Source: Rossellomorea aquimaris (GTDB lineage Bacteria > Bacillota > Bacilli > Bacillales > Bacillaceae_B). From it: a stretch of DNA of 64,000 nt. Every line of letters begins with the position of its first letter. The stretch's first letter is position 1. A program made the position numbers and the translations under genes. Shown in pieces: positions 9,265 to 17,527 of this stretch. The notes under the pieces are model-generated. The model had not been told where the DNA came from. It did not search any database and was given only the letters and a program-made list of their open reading frames with translations. The stretch covers positions 1-64,000 of the forward strand of contig NZ_JXZC01000001.1 of the NCBI RefSeq assembly GCF_000935355.1. The letters run 5' to 3'.

Positions 9265-9843
9265 GTGAACTTGTATTCCTTTGCTAAAGGTCTCGTTAAA
9301 TCGATTCTTACCCCTCTATATCGTATCGAAGTACAGGGGTTAGAGCATTTCCCTAAAGACGGGGGAGTCCTGTTATGTGCCAATCATATTGATAACTTAG
9401 ATCCGCCGGTGGTAGGAATATCAGCTCCCAGACCTGTTTCGTTCATGGCTAAAGAGGAGCTTTTCAGTGTCCCGGTATTGGGTAAGCTATTACCTGATTT
9501 ACGGGCATTCCCGGTGAAAAGGGGAATGAGTGACAGGGAAGCACTCCGGAAAGGTTTACAGGTTCTTAAACAAGGTGATGTTTTAGGACTGTTTCCAGAG
9601 GGTACTAGAAGTAAGACAGGGAAAATAGGTAAGGGATTGGCTGGAGCCGGATTCTTTGCTCTTCGTTCCGATGCTTACGTTGTACCATGTGCCATCATAG
9701 GACCATATAAACCCTTCAAGAAATTAAAAGTCGTTTTCGGGCCCCCCATTCCTATGGAAGGCATTCGCGAAGAGAGATTAAATGCAGAGAAAACGACTGA
9801 GATTATCATGCAGAATATTGAAAAACTCATACACGAGCATTAA
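9265..9843 (+). CDS. plsC: 1-acyl-sn-glycerol-3-phosphate acyltransferase
   Basis: Adds the second acyl chain to lysophosphatidic acid to make phosphatidic acid at the inner face of the membrane. The 192 residues contain the acyltransferase HX4D motif (NHIDNLD, H41 and D46) and the glycerol-phosphate motif FPEGTR (110-115). The GTG start at 9265 lies directly after the cmk stop, implying translational coupling. The cmk-plsC-ypfD order is typical of many bacilli, though B. subtilis itself has no plsC here. Confidence 0.92.
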   Translation: MNLYSFAKGLVKSILTPLYRIEVQGLEHFPKDGGVLLCANHIDNLDPPVVGISAPRPVSFMAKEELFSVPVLGKLLPDLRAFPVKRGMSDREALRKGLQVLKQGDVLGLFPEGTRSKTGKIGKGLAGAGFFALRSDAYVVPCAIIGPYKPFKKLKVVFGPPIPMEGIREERLNAEKTTEIIMQNIEKLIHEH

Positions 9844-9908
9844 TAACATGAGCTTTCTCGCTTGACAAATAGTAGTATTTATTAGAAGTTAGTAGAAAGA
9901 ATATTTTA

Positions 9909-9928
9909 AATTGTGAAGTCTCACAATT
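9909..9928. promoter_or_regulatory. Perfect inverted repeat upstream of ypfD
   Basis: AATTGTGA, four bases, then TCACAATT: 8-bp arms with perfect symmetry, 41 bp before the ypfD start codon. It could be a repressor operator or a short hairpin in the ypfD leader. The arms resemble a Rex site, but the spacer is 4 rather than 6. A TTGACA at 9862-9867 could be a -35 element, although no good -10 was found. Confidence 0.45.
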
Positions 9929-9968
9929 ATCAAAATCTTTGCAGTCATGGATTAAGGAGGAGTACATA

Positions 9969-11099
9969 ATGGAAGACATGAATGGAATTGAAGTGAAAAA
10001 TCTTGAAATTGGTGAAAAAGTTAAAGGAACAGTCACTAAGGTTGAAGAGAAACAAGTCTTAGTTGACGTTCAAGATAGCAAAGTGGATGGCATCATTCCA
10101 ATTAGTGAACTCTCAAGCCTTCATATCGAAAAAGCTTCTGATGTAGTCAGTGAAGGGGATGTACTTGAGTTAATCGTGACGAAAGTTGAAGAAGAACTTC
10201 TGGTTCTTTCTAAACGTAAAGTAGATGCTGAAAAAGCATGGGAAGAAATGAAAGTTCGCTTTGAGAATGGCGACGTCTTTGAAGCGGAAGTGAAGGATGT
10301 TGTAAAGGGCGGACTTGTAGTTGATCTTGGGGTCAGGGGTTTCGTTCCTGCATCATTAGTGGAAGATTATTATGTTGAGGATTTCTCGGACTATAAGGAT
10401 AAAACTCTAACGTTCAAGATTGTGGAATTGGACCAGGAGAAAAATCGTCTAATCCTCTCACACCGTGCTGTTGTAGAAGCAGAAAAGCAGCAGCAGAAGA
10501 AACAGCTTCTTACGGATATTGAATCTGGTGCTGTCCTTGAGGGTACAGTTCAGCGTATTACAGATTTCGGAGCGTTCGTAGACATCGGTGGAGTAGACGG
10601 ATTGGTCCATATTTCTCAGCTCTCCCATGAACACGTTGAAAAGCCTTCAGACGTAGTAACCGAGGGACAAAAAGTACAGGTGAAAGTATTAAGCGTCGAT
10701 CGTGACAACGAACGTATTTCACTATCCATTAAAGAAACACTGCCTGGACCTTGGAGTGATATTTCTGAGAGAGCCCCTAAAGGCAGTGTCCTGGACGGAG
10801 TGGTTAAACGCTTAGTATCTTATGGAGCATTTGTAGAAGTGTTACCTGGTGTCGAAGGGCTTGTTCATATCTCTCAAATATCACACAAACACATCGGTAC
10901 CCCACATGAAGTCCTTCAGGAAAATCAAGAAGTGAAAGTGAAGGTACTCGATGTTAACGAGAACGAGCAGCGCTTATCGTTAAGCATCAAGTCCCTTGAA
11001 GAAAAAGAGGAAGAAGTAACGGATTACGAAATGCCCGAAGAGAATACCGGTTTCCAATTGGGTGAAATGATTGGTGACAAATTAAAAGACCTTAAGTAA
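9969..11099 (+). CDS. ypfD: S1 RNA-binding domain protein (RpsA-like, YpfD)
   Basis: A Gram-positive homologue of ribosomal protein S1. B. subtilis YpfD is dispensable and not a classical S1. The 376 residues carry four S1 domains at about 14-82, 100-168, 185-254 and 271-340. The last two are canonical (GAFVDIGGVDGLVHISQLSHEH and GAFVEVLPGVEGLVHISQISHKH), and an acidic tail follows. The ATG at 9969 has AAGGAGGAG at 9953-9961; an upstream in-frame ATG at 9939 would start inside the leader. It is probably cytoplasmic and associated with RNA or ribosomes. Confidence 0.92.
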   Translation: MEDMNGIEVKNLEIGEKVKGTVTKVEEKQVLVDVQDSKVDGIIPISELSSLHIEKASDVVSEGDVLELIVTKVEEELLVLSKRKVDAEKAWEEMKVRFENGDVFEAEVKDVVKGGLVVDLGVRGFVPASLVEDYYVEDFSDYKDKTLTFKIVELDQEKNRLILSHRAVVEAEKQQQKKQLLTDIESGAVLEGTVQRITDFGAFVDIGGVDGLVHISQLSHEHVEKPSDVVTEGQKVQVKVLSVDRDNERISLSIKETLPGPWSDISERAPKGSVLDGVVKRLVSYGAFVEVLPGVEGLVHISQISHKHIGTPHEVLQENQEVKVKVLDVNENEQRLSLSIKSLEEKEEEVTDYEMPEENTGFQLGEMIGDKLKDLK

Positions 11100-11111
11100 T
11101 GGTGATGAATA

Positions 11112-12170
11112 GTGACGAGAGCTCAAAGAAAACAAGACCACATTAACTACGCTTTATCAACTGGTCAACAGCGCAGAACAGGTTTTGATGAAGTTGCTTT
11201 TGTCCACCAGGCCTTACCGAATATAGCAGTAGATGAAGTTCATCTACAAACACAAATTGGCGAACTTAATTGGAGTTCGCCAATTTTCATAAATGCTATG
11301 ACAGGGGGCGGTGGAGAATCAACCTCTAAAATCAATGAAGAATTATCAATCCTTGCACGGGAAACCGGTCTGGCGATAGCTGTCGGTTCTCAAATGTCTG
11401 CCCTTAAAGACCCTTCTGAACGAAAGACATATGAAATCGTTCGCCATAATAATCCAAACGGAATCGTTTTTGGGAATTTAGGGAGCGAAGCAACTGTTCA
11501 ACAGGCAAAAGATGCCGTGGAGATGATTAAAGCCGATGCCCTTCAGATCCACTTAAATGTCATACAGGAATTAACCATGCCTGAAGGTGACCGTGACTTC
11601 AGAGGCGCCTTGGAGAGAATACAGGAAATTGCTGGTGGTATTTCAGTACCTGTCATTGTGAAAGAGACGGGTTTTGGTATCAGTAAAGAGGCTGCGGAAT
11701 CCTTGTCCCGCTCAAATATTTCAGCCATAGATGTTGGAGGCTTTGGAGGAACAAACTTCTCGAAAATCGAAAATCAACGACGAAAACGAATGTTGGATTT
11801 TTTCGATGATTGGGGGATTCCTACTGCCATAGCGATCGCTGAGAGCCATGCAACATCCTTGAAGCCGATTCTTGCTTCCGGGGGTGTCCAAAATAGTTTA
11901 GACATCGTCAAGTCTTTAGGTTTAGGGGCATCCGCTGTAGGGATGGCCGGAGTCATTCTCAAACAGCTTCTGGAATCCGGCCTAAAGGATACCATTGATG
12001 AAGTGAATCAGATTCATACGGATATTCGGTTTTTAATGTGTGCCCTTGGGTGCAGACGGATAGATGAACTCCACAGAGCACCGCTTATTTTGTCCGGTGA
12101 TGTGTATCATTGGTTGGAAGTAAGAGGATTGAATCCTGGAGAATATAGTAATAGGACGTTTAATAAGTGA
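11112..12170 (+). CDS. fni: Type 2 isopentenyl-diphosphate delta-isomerase
   Basis: An FMN- and NADPH-dependent enzyme that interconverts isopentenyl and dimethylallyl diphosphate, the building blocks for heptaprenyl diphosphate made by hepS/hepT at 22-24.7 kb. The 352-residue TIM barrel shows MTGGGG near residue 62, AVGSQMSAL near 95, HLNVIQELTMPEGDRDF near 140 and the phosphate-binding GGFGGTNF near 205. The GTG start at 11112 lies 12 bp after the ypfD stop, and GGTGAT lies between them. It ends at a strong terminator. Confidence 0.94.
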   Translation: MTRAQRKQDHINYALSTGQQRRTGFDEVAFVHQALPNIAVDEVHLQTQIGELNWSSPIFINAMTGGGGESTSKINEELSILARETGLAIAVGSQMSALKDPSERKTYEIVRHNNPNGIVFGNLGSEATVQQAKDAVEMIKADALQIHLNVIQELTMPEGDRDFRGALERIQEIAGGISVPVIVKETGFGISKEAAESLSRSNISAIDVGGFGGTNFSKIENQRRKRMLDFFDDWGIPTAIAIAESHATSLKPILASGGVQNSLDIVKSLGLGASAVGMAGVILKQLLESGLKDTIDEVNQIHTDIRFLMCALGCRRIDELHRAPLILSGDVYHWLEVRGLNPGEYSNRTFNK

Positions 12171-12208
12171 AAAGAACGAATTCTCCTTTGAGAATTCGTT
12201 CTTTTTTG
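12171..12208 (+). terminator. Terminator after fni
   Basis: A 14-bp perfect stem, AAAGAACGAATTCT with AGAATTCGTTCTTT, a 6-nt loop and a T run. Confidence 0.85.
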
Positions 12209-12226
12209 TTGAATGAGTTGCGTTGC

Positions 12227-12373
12227 GTTTTGGATATTTTTGTAAAACGGCTGGATTATGCCATGATCCGGCTGGATTTTTGTTCAAAGCGGCCGGATTC
12301 CAGACCATTTCCGCTGGATTTTCATTTAAAACGGCCGAATTAAATAGAATTTCGGCTGGATTATTGTTTGCCC
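12227..12373. repeat. Seven tandem 21-bp units
   Basis: Six units of exactly 21 bp start at 12248, 12269, 12290, 12311, 12332 and 12353. Each opens with a variant of CGGCTGGATT. A seventh, degenerate unit at 12227-12247 keeps GGAT in register. Because 21 is divisible by three, the array leaves reading frames open on both strands (a 14-residue NPAE-type repeat on the minus strand), but none has a ribosome site. It is most likely non-coding. Confidence 0.85.
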
Positions 12374-12391
12374 ATGAAATTTCCAAGCCCA

Positions 12392-12431
12392 GTATGCTTG
12401 TCGCCTCTGACCAAGCCGCCTCCGCTTTTCG
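12392..12431. repeat. Dispersed structured repeat, 3' fragment
   Basis: Forty bases nearly identical to positions 51-90 and similar to 63952-63990: the TATGCTTGTCG block followed by AAGCCGCCTCCGCTTTT. The 5' half of the element, and hence the hairpin, is missing. It lies between the 21-bp array and the stop codon of ypzI. Confidence 0.75.
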
Positions 12432-12433
12432 GG

Positions 12434-12565
12434 TTACCTCTGTTCTCTTTTGGCTTCTTCCGGTCCCTGCAGGCTGGTTGCTCCGTTGTAGTGCAGGCCC
12501 TGGTCCCGGTCTGATTCTACTCGTTTGCTTTGTTTTAGTTTCTTTTCTTGACGATCTTTACCCAT
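12434..12565 (-). CDS. ypzI: Small YpzI-family protein
   Basis: A 43-residue hydrophilic protein beginning MGKDRQEKKLKQSKRVESD and ending with GPEEAKREQR. It matches the short conserved YpzI family of Bacillus in length and sequence style; the function is unknown. AGGGAGGTG at 12571-12579 is a strong ribosome site about 6 nt from the ATG at 12565. It is encoded opposite to its neighbours, between the repeat patch and yphA. The protein lacks hydrophobic segments and cysteines and is probably a small soluble protein. Confidence 0.8.
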   Translation of the reverse strand: MGKDRQEKKLKQSKRVESDRDQGLHYNGATSLQGPEEAKREQR

Positions 12566-12671
12566 CGTAAACACCTCCCTTTCTTATTTTTTCTTTGAAA
12601 AGTTGATTCATACATGAATGAGATACATAAAGATTTTCCATAATGTAGATAATAGGAGGGAGTGAGCGATT

Positions 12672-13283
12672 GTGGATGGGATCCTGTATTTATGGTTGCT
12701 TTGGGGAATTTGGATTTATACGACGTTTATGATGAAAAAGACACACCCATATCGTTTCCGTTATTCATTCATGTGTTTAGTGCTATTATGCCTGTTTCCT
12801 TATGGTGTGAAAGTAGGTTCTGTGGAGGTTGCAGCACCGGTTTTTATTATAAGTCTTATTTGTATACATTACTTAAGAATTTTCAGTTTGAGAGAGAAGT
12901 TATATATGCTTGTAGCCATTCTGACGATGGGGATGCTATATGCAGGCATAGGATTAGTCGCTATTTATGATCCTGTCCTTATGTTCATTGATCGAAACCT
13001 TATCATTGCTCTATCGCTTGCTTTCCTGGGTGTTCTTTTCTATAGCTCATCTTCATACATGCACCGGATGATCGCAATTGCCGGGAGCAGTATAGTAGGA
13101 GAGGTCTTTCTGAGCATTCCATTAAAGAAGGTAGGGTTTATGTATCCTATCGGTGGTCCTGTTTATCTGGATGTCTTGGCTATTTCTACTGGAATCCTTC
13201 TGACCATCAAGGTGTTTGATGAAATAAATCAGCTATTTAACGTCAAAGTACAAACAAACAAAGGGGAAATGAAAAATCTATGA
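12672..13283 (+). CDS. yphA: YphA-family membrane protein
   Basis: A 203-residue protein with about six hydrophobic segments and short loops, matching B. subtilis YphA in position and size. Its function is unknown. It begins at GTG 12672 behind TAGGAGGGAG. Its last four bases overlap the yphB start (ATGA), so the two are translationally coupled, which suggests a shared sporulation role. Confidence 0.82.
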   Translation: MDGILYLWLLWGIWIYTTFMMKKTHPYRFRYSFMCLVLLCLFPYGVKVGSVEVAAPVFIISLICIHYLRIFSLREKLYMLVAILTMGMLYAGIGLVAIYDPVLMFIDRNLIIALSLAFLGVLFYSSSSYMHRMIAIAGSSIVGEVFLSIPLKKVGFMYPIGGPVYLDVLAISTGILLTIKVFDEINQLFNVKVQTNKGEMKNL

Positions 13284-14170
13284 ATGAGTATGTGTATCCG
13301 GTCATCTTCGGAGTAGTAGTGGGGACATTAACCAGAATTTATATGCTGCGTACAGACTATCGCCAATATCCCACTTATTTGCATGGGAAGATTATACATA
13401 TCGCTCTTGGATTTATTGCTGCTGGCTTAGGTACTATTGCGATTCCTGCTTTGCTTGAGGAGAACTTTACGGCCATTACCTTTTTGACCGTTGCTGCTTC
13501 CCAATTTCGGGACGTACGAAATATGGAGAGAAATACATTAACAGAATTAGATGCTTATGAACTTGTTCCGAGAGGGGCTACATACATCGAGGGAATCGCC
13601 ATAGCCTTTGAAAGTCGTAATTACTTGGTTATTTTCACTTCTCTCTTAGCTACTATAGCCTTTATTGTGTTTAACTTCTATGTTGCACTTTTGATCAGTG
13701 CGATTTGTATGATCGCTTCTCATAAATTGATGGCTGGAGGCAGGTTGAAAGACATTGTAAACATCGAATATGTTAAGCCTCATTTCGATGGAGCAGGACT
13801 TTACGTTGATAATATTTATATCATGAATATCGGATTAAAGGTAAGGCAAGAAGAAATTTTAAGGTATGGAATGGGGTTTGTTCTTTCCCCAAAATCATTT
13901 GATGCCAGATCGACGATAGCAAATCTTGGTCAGAGGCAAGCGATTCTTCATGATATGTCTACTTCGTTGGGGATTTTTAAAGATTCAGGAACTCCTGCAT
14001 TAACCCCCCTTGCTAAAAGGGATTTGGATGATGGACGAATAGGTGTATTCCTCCTTCCCCAGAGGAAAGATGTTGAAAAAGCGATTGCCATTCTGGGGCA
14101 GGTACCGACTTTGGAAAATGCGATCAGAATGCCGTCTGAATCAAAGGCAAATAAAGAAGGGGGAGATTAG
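13280..14170 (+). CDS. yphB: YIEGIA-family sporulation membrane protein (YphB/SeaA)
   Basis: A 296-residue protein with N-terminal and central membrane helices (about 5-20, 40-60, 115-150) and a soluble C-terminal half. The family signature YIEGIAIAFESRNY is at about residues 107-120. The B. subtilis orthologue was named SeaA for a role in spore envelope assembly; I infer the same here. It overlaps yphA by four bases and is followed after one base by a small partner gene, giving a three-gene unit that ends at the hairpin at 14408. Confidence 0.85.
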   Translation: MNEYVYPVIFGVVVGTLTRIYMLRTDYRQYPTYLHGKIIHIALGFIAAGLGTIAIPALLEENFTAITFLTVAASQFRDVRNMERNTLTELDAYELVPRGATYIEGIAIAFESRNYLVIFTSLLATIAFIVFNFYVALLISAICMIASHKLMAGGRLKDIVNIEYVKPHFDGAGLYVDNIYIMNIGLKVRQEEILRYGMGFVLSPKSFDARSTIANLGQRQAILHDMSTSLGIFKDSGTPALTPLAKRDLDDGRIGVFLLPQRKDVEKAIAILGQVPTLENAIRMPSESKANKEGGD

Positions 14171-14171
14171 A

Positions 14172-14363
14172 GTGAGTACATCTATCCAGAAGTTTATTCT
14201 CGCTACGGTTACGACATCCCCTGAAAAGGTTCCAAGTGGAACAAGCGTCTTTTATTGTAAAACAGATGAAGAATTGCAGAAAATCTGTGCGAATTTAGAG
14301 GCGATACTGGATGGCATTGCTCATGAACTGGATGAAGGGCTATTTATCATTGTAAAACATTGA
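14172..14363 (+). CDS. Small capping-complex subunit for the YIEGIA protein
   Basis: A 63-residue soluble protein starting with GTG at 14172, one base after the yphB stop. AAGGGGGAG at 14158-14165 is the ribosome site. The sequence (FILATVTTSPEKVPSGTSVFYC, then an alpha-helical ELQKICANLEAILDGIAHELDEG) matches the small proteins annotated beside YIEGIA genes in other bacilli. The role is inferred from this linkage. A longer reading frame that starts inside yphB at 14043 is not credible. Confidence 0.72.
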   Translation: MSTSIQKFILATVTTSPEKVPSGTSVFYCKTDEELQKICANLEAILDGIAHELDEGLFIIVKH

Positions 14364-14407
14364 TTGCCAGTTTATTCTTTTATTGATAGAATAGTTAAGT
14401 TAGGGGG

Positions 14408-14454
14408 GGGACTGTCCCATAAGGAAACGAAACCTTAAGGGCCAGTCCTTCTTA
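14408..14454 (+). terminator. Terminator after the yphA-yphB cluster
   Basis: A 16-bp imperfect stem, GGACTGTCCCATAAGG with CCTTAAGGGCCAGTCC (two mismatches), around an 8-nt loop, followed by TTCTTA. Confidence 0.6.
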
Positions 14455-14532
14455 TGCATAGATTATGATTGAAATGGCTAAAAAGAGGAAATGTAAGAAT
14501 AGGACAACCTTCTTACAGAAAGGGTGAATAAC

Positions 14533-15843
14533 GTGACAAAACCAGTAGTAGCAATCGTAGGGCGTCCAAACGTTGGGAAGTCCACGATCTTTAATAGAAT
14601 TGTTGGAGAACGAATATCCATTGTTGAAGATGTACCTGGTGTAACAAGAGACCGTATATATAGTTCTGCTGAGTGGCTGACGCATGAATTTAACATTATA
14701 GATACAGGCGGAATTGAACTCGGGAATGAACCATTCCTGGATCAAATCAGACAGCAGGCTGAAATCGCTATTGATGAAGCGGATGTGATCGTATTCTTGA
14801 CGAATGGACGTGAAGGAGTAACAGCAGCGGATGAAATCGTAGCAAAAATCCTTTATCGTTCGAAGAAACCGGTCGTACTGGGCATTAATAAGATTGATAA
14901 TCCTGAAATGAGAGAAATGATCTATGATTTTTACTCTTTAGGATTTGGCGAGCCGTATCCTATCTCAGGTTCACATGGACTTGGCTTGGGAGATCTTCTT
15001 GATGAAGTTGTGAAAAACTTCAAACATGAAGAAGAAGAGGATTATGCGGAAGATGTGATCAAATTTTCATTGATTGGACGTCCGAACGTTGGGAAATCTT
15101 CCTTAGTCAATGCTTTGCTAGGTGAAGAGCGTGTGATTGTGAGTAACGTTGCAGGGACTACAAGAGATGCGATTGATTCCTCCTATACCTATGATGGACA
15201 GGATTATGTAATCATTGATACCGCAGGCATGAGGAAAAAAGGTAAAGTATATGAAACCACTGAAAAGTACAGTGTGTTAAGAGCGCTCAGAGCAATCGAA
15301 CGTTCCGATGTCGTCTTATCTGTCATTGATGGAGAAGAAGGGATTATCGAGCAAGATAAGAAAATTGCCGGGTATGCTCATGATGCAGGCCGTGCAGTCG
15401 TGATCGTAGTGAACAAATGGGACGCCGTAGATAAAGACGAGAAAACCATGAACAAATGGGAAAAGAACATACGCGAACATTTTCAATTCCTTGATTATGC
15501 TCCGATTGTTTTCCTGTCTGCCAAAACGAAGAGACGCATCCATACATTGCTTCCGATCATTAATATGGCGAGTGAAAATCACGCCCTGCGAGTGCAATCC
15601 AGCGTGTTGAATGAAGTGGTCATGGATGCAGTGGCAATGAACCCGACGCCAACAGACAATGGTAAAAGACTCCGGATCTACTATGCCACGCAAGTAGCTG
15701 TCAAACCGCCGACTTTTGTGGTATTTGTTAATGATCCTGAATTAATGCACTTCTCATACGAACGATTCTTGGAAAATAGAATCCGTGATGCATTTGGATT
15801 TGAAGGAACTCCTATTCGTATTATTGCTCGCGCAAGAAAATAA
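14533..15843 (+). CDS. der: Ribosome-assembly GTPase Der (EngA)
   Basis: An essential double-GTPase needed for 50S ribosome maturation. The 436 residues hold two G domains, each with GRPNVGKS (about residues 10-17 and 183-190), DTGG or DTAG and NKxD (NKID, NKWD), then a C-terminal KH-like domain (about 350-436). The start at 14533 gives [13 protein letters not shown], the length of the B. subtilis protein, with GGGTGA 5 nt upstream. The GTG at 14524 has no usable ribosome site. Seventeen bases separate it from gpsA. Confidence 0.95.
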   Translation: MTKPVVAIVGRPNVGKSTIFNRIVGERISIVEDVPGVTRDRIYSSAEWLTHEFNIIDTGGIELGNEPFLDQIRQQAEIAIDEADVIVFLTNGREGVTAADEIVAKILYRSKKPVVLGINKIDNPEMREMIYDFYSLGFGEPYPISGSHGLGLGDLLDEVVKNFKHEEEEDYAEDVIKFSLIGRPNVGKSSLVNALLGEERVIVSNVAGTTRDAIDSSYTYDGQDYVIIDTAGMRKKGKVYETTEKYSVLRALRAIERSDVVLSVIDGEEGIIEQDKKIAGYAHDAGRAVVIVVNKWDAVDKDEKTMNKWEKNIREHFQFLDYAPIVFLSAKTKRRIHTLLPIINMASENHALRVQSSVLNEVVMDAVAMNPTPTDNGKRLRIYYATQVAVKPPTFVVFVNDPELMHFSYERFLENRIRDAFGFEGTPIRIIARARK

Positions 15844-15859
15844 TAAGGTGGGTGTAAAA

Positions 15860-16906
15860 ATGAAAAGTTCAAAGACAATAACTGTTGTTGGCGCAGGAAG
15901 CTGGGGTACGGCTCTTGCTATGGTCCTGGCTGATAATGACTTGGAAGTAAGGTTATGGGGACACAAAAAAGAACAGATCGATGAAATTAATACTCATCAT
16001 ACCAACCAAAAGTACTTGAAAGAGGTTAACCTGCCAGAATCCATCAAAGGTTATTACGATCTTAAAGAGTCCTTAGATAGCGTTGATACCATCATCCTGG
16101 CTGTTCCAACGAAGGCGATTCGTGGAGTATTGGGGCAGATACAAGAGGTTCAGAGTGCACCACTAACCGTTGTCCATGTTAGTAAGGGAATTGAACCTGA
16201 TTCCCTTCTAAGAATCTCAGAAATGATTGAAGATGAAATGGATCCCGCTAAATTACATACAGTGGTGGTACTGTCTGGACCTAGTCACGCAGAAGAAGTG
16301 AGTCTCAGACACCCAACGACTGTGACCGTTTCCTCTAAGGATATGAAGGCGGCTGAAGAGATTCAGGACTTATTTATGAACATGAATTTTCGTGTGTATA
16401 CCAATCCGGATATGCTCGGGGTTGAAATTGGTGGGGCCCTAAAGAATATCATTGCCCTTGCAGCCGGAATTACAGACGGCTTAGGATATGGAGATAATGC
16501 AAAAGCTGCTCTTATTACGAGAGGACTCGCAGAAATAGCCCGTTTGGGAACTAAGATGGGAGCTAACCCATTAACGTTTTCTGGTTTAACAGGTATTGGT
16601 GATTTGATTGTTACGTGTACTAGTGTACACTCAAGAAACTGGAGGGCGGGAAACATGCTTGGTAAGGGTCATAACCTTGATGAGGTCCTGGACAATATGG
16701 GGATGGTCGTAGAAGGTGTACGGACAACCAAAGCGGCTCACCAGCTGGCAGAAAAGTACGAAGTGAATATGCCGATTACCAATGCTCTGTATGATGTGCT
16801 CTTTAATAAGGTAGAAGCGAAAGAAGCGGTTGACCATTTAATGGGTCGTGGTAAAACAAACGAAATGGAAGACCTTGTGAATATTCTCGGTGAGCGGTTA
16901 AATTAA
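15860..16906 (+). CDS. gpsA: Glycerol-3-phosphate dehydrogenase (NAD(P)+)
   Basis: Reduces dihydroxyacetone phosphate to sn-glycerol 3-phosphate, the backbone for phospholipids (compare plsC upstream). The 348-residue protein has the dinucleotide motif [11 protein letters not shown] (about residues 10-20), SKGIEPD near residue 110 and the catalytic lysine region [12 protein letters not shown]. The ATG at 15860 follows AAGGTGGG at 7 nt. The frame extends upstream inside der, but that part is not translated here. It follows der as in B. subtilis. Confidence 0.95.
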   Translation: MKSSKTITVVGAGSWGTALAMVLADNDLEVRLWGHKKEQIDEINTHHTNQKYLKEVNLPESIKGYYDLKESLDSVDTIILAVPTKAIRGVLGQIQEVQSAPLTVVHVSKGIEPDSLLRISEMIEDEMDPAKLHTVVVLSGPSHAEEVSLRHPTTVTVSSKDMKAAEEIQDLFMNMNFRVYTNPDMLGVEIGGALKNIIALAAGITDGLGYGDNAKAALITRGLAEIARLGTKMGANPLTFSGLTGIGDLIVTCTSVHSRNWRAGNMLGKGHNLDEVLDNMGMVVEGVRTTKAAHQLAEKYEVNMPITNALYDVLFNKVEAKEAVDHLMGRGKTNEMEDLVNILGERLN

Positions 16907-17100
16907 GCTGATTTTCTTCCATAGGGCGCCCTTATCATACTTCAAGACTAATGATTTCAAAGAAGTGGACATTTCTTTCAAAAACGATGAATTAATCTTG
17001 GAATAATAGGCATTCGAGGATGCGAACCATGAACCTGTTGCATACACTGTGATGAATATATACAGCTTTGCCTATGGATGGGTAGGTCTCCCTTTGTTTA
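16907..17100 (+). other. Intergenic stretch with a possible decayed reading frame
   Basis: No intact gene is present in the 389 bp between gpsA and yphE. One frame from about 16914 to 17120 reads like protein (for example FKTNDFKEVDISFKNDE, then MNIYSFAYGWVGLPLF) but is broken by adjacent TAA and TAG codons at 17004-17009. It could be a remnant of a small gene or chance. A terminator and a promoter for yphE fill the rest. Confidence 0.25.
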
Positions 17101-17161
17101 GAGCAGCTCATGTATTTTAACATCAATCGATGATGAAATGCATGAGAGGCTCTTTTTTTTG
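17101..17161 (+). terminator. Terminator-like hairpin before yphE
   Basis: CTCATGTATTTT pairs with GAAATGCATGAG (G-T pairs included), closed further by GAGC and GGCTC, and followed by eight Ts. It probably ends der-gpsA transcription. Confidence 0.6.
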
Positions 17162-17263
17162 AAAAGTTCTCCTAAAGGAAGATGAGATGCAGGAAAAGTC
17201 TATCTATCGTTTGTAACAGATTGATGAACAACCATTCTTTTCTATTCCTTTGTAAAAATCTTA

Positions 17264-17272
17264 TGATATAAT
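17264..17272 (+). promoter_or_regulatory. Extended -10 promoter for yphE
   Basis: TGATATAAT, a perfect extended -10 element, lies 23 bp before the yphE start. No good -35 is seen, as is common for extended -10 promoters. Confidence 0.5.
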
Positions 17273-17295
17273 ACATTGGATAACAGGAGGGATGT

Positions 17296-17496
17296 ATGTT
17301 GGATTCAATGATGAAGATGTGGATTTCGTTTGCATCTATGGGATTCATGTTTTTTGCCATATTAACGATTTATTTTAGCCGGTATAAAATTAAACAAAAA
17401 TTCTTGCGTTTTATAACAGCATTCATGGCCTACATACTGATGATTGCTGGTGGACTCATGATGATCTATATAGTATTTAGTGGACCAACCAATTAG
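17296..17496 (+). CDS. yphE: DUF2768 small membrane protein (YphE)
   Basis: A 66-residue protein with two hydrophobic helices (about 5-28 and 38-62) separated by a basic loop (SRYKIKQKF). It matches the DUF2768/YphE family by size and position upstream of yphF and spoIVA. The function is unknown; the context suggests sporulation. AGGAGGGATG precedes the ATG at 17296. A spacer of 31 bp leads to yphF. Confidence 0.8.
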   Translation: MLDSMMKMWISFASMGFMFFAILTIYFSRYKIKQKFLRFITAFMAYILMIAGGLMMIYIVFSGPTN

Positions 17497-17527
17497 GTGG
17501 CTGCCCAATTGAAAGGACGTTTTTAGA

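Noticed and set aside
9862-9890. Complete sigma-A promoter for ypfD
   Set aside because: TTGACA is perfect, but no acceptable -10 hexamer lies 16-18 bp downstream.
12033-12386. A 117-codon minus-strand frame with NPAE repeats
   Set aside because: It arises from the 21-bp tandem units, which keep frames open, runs back into fni and through its terminator, and has no ribosome site.
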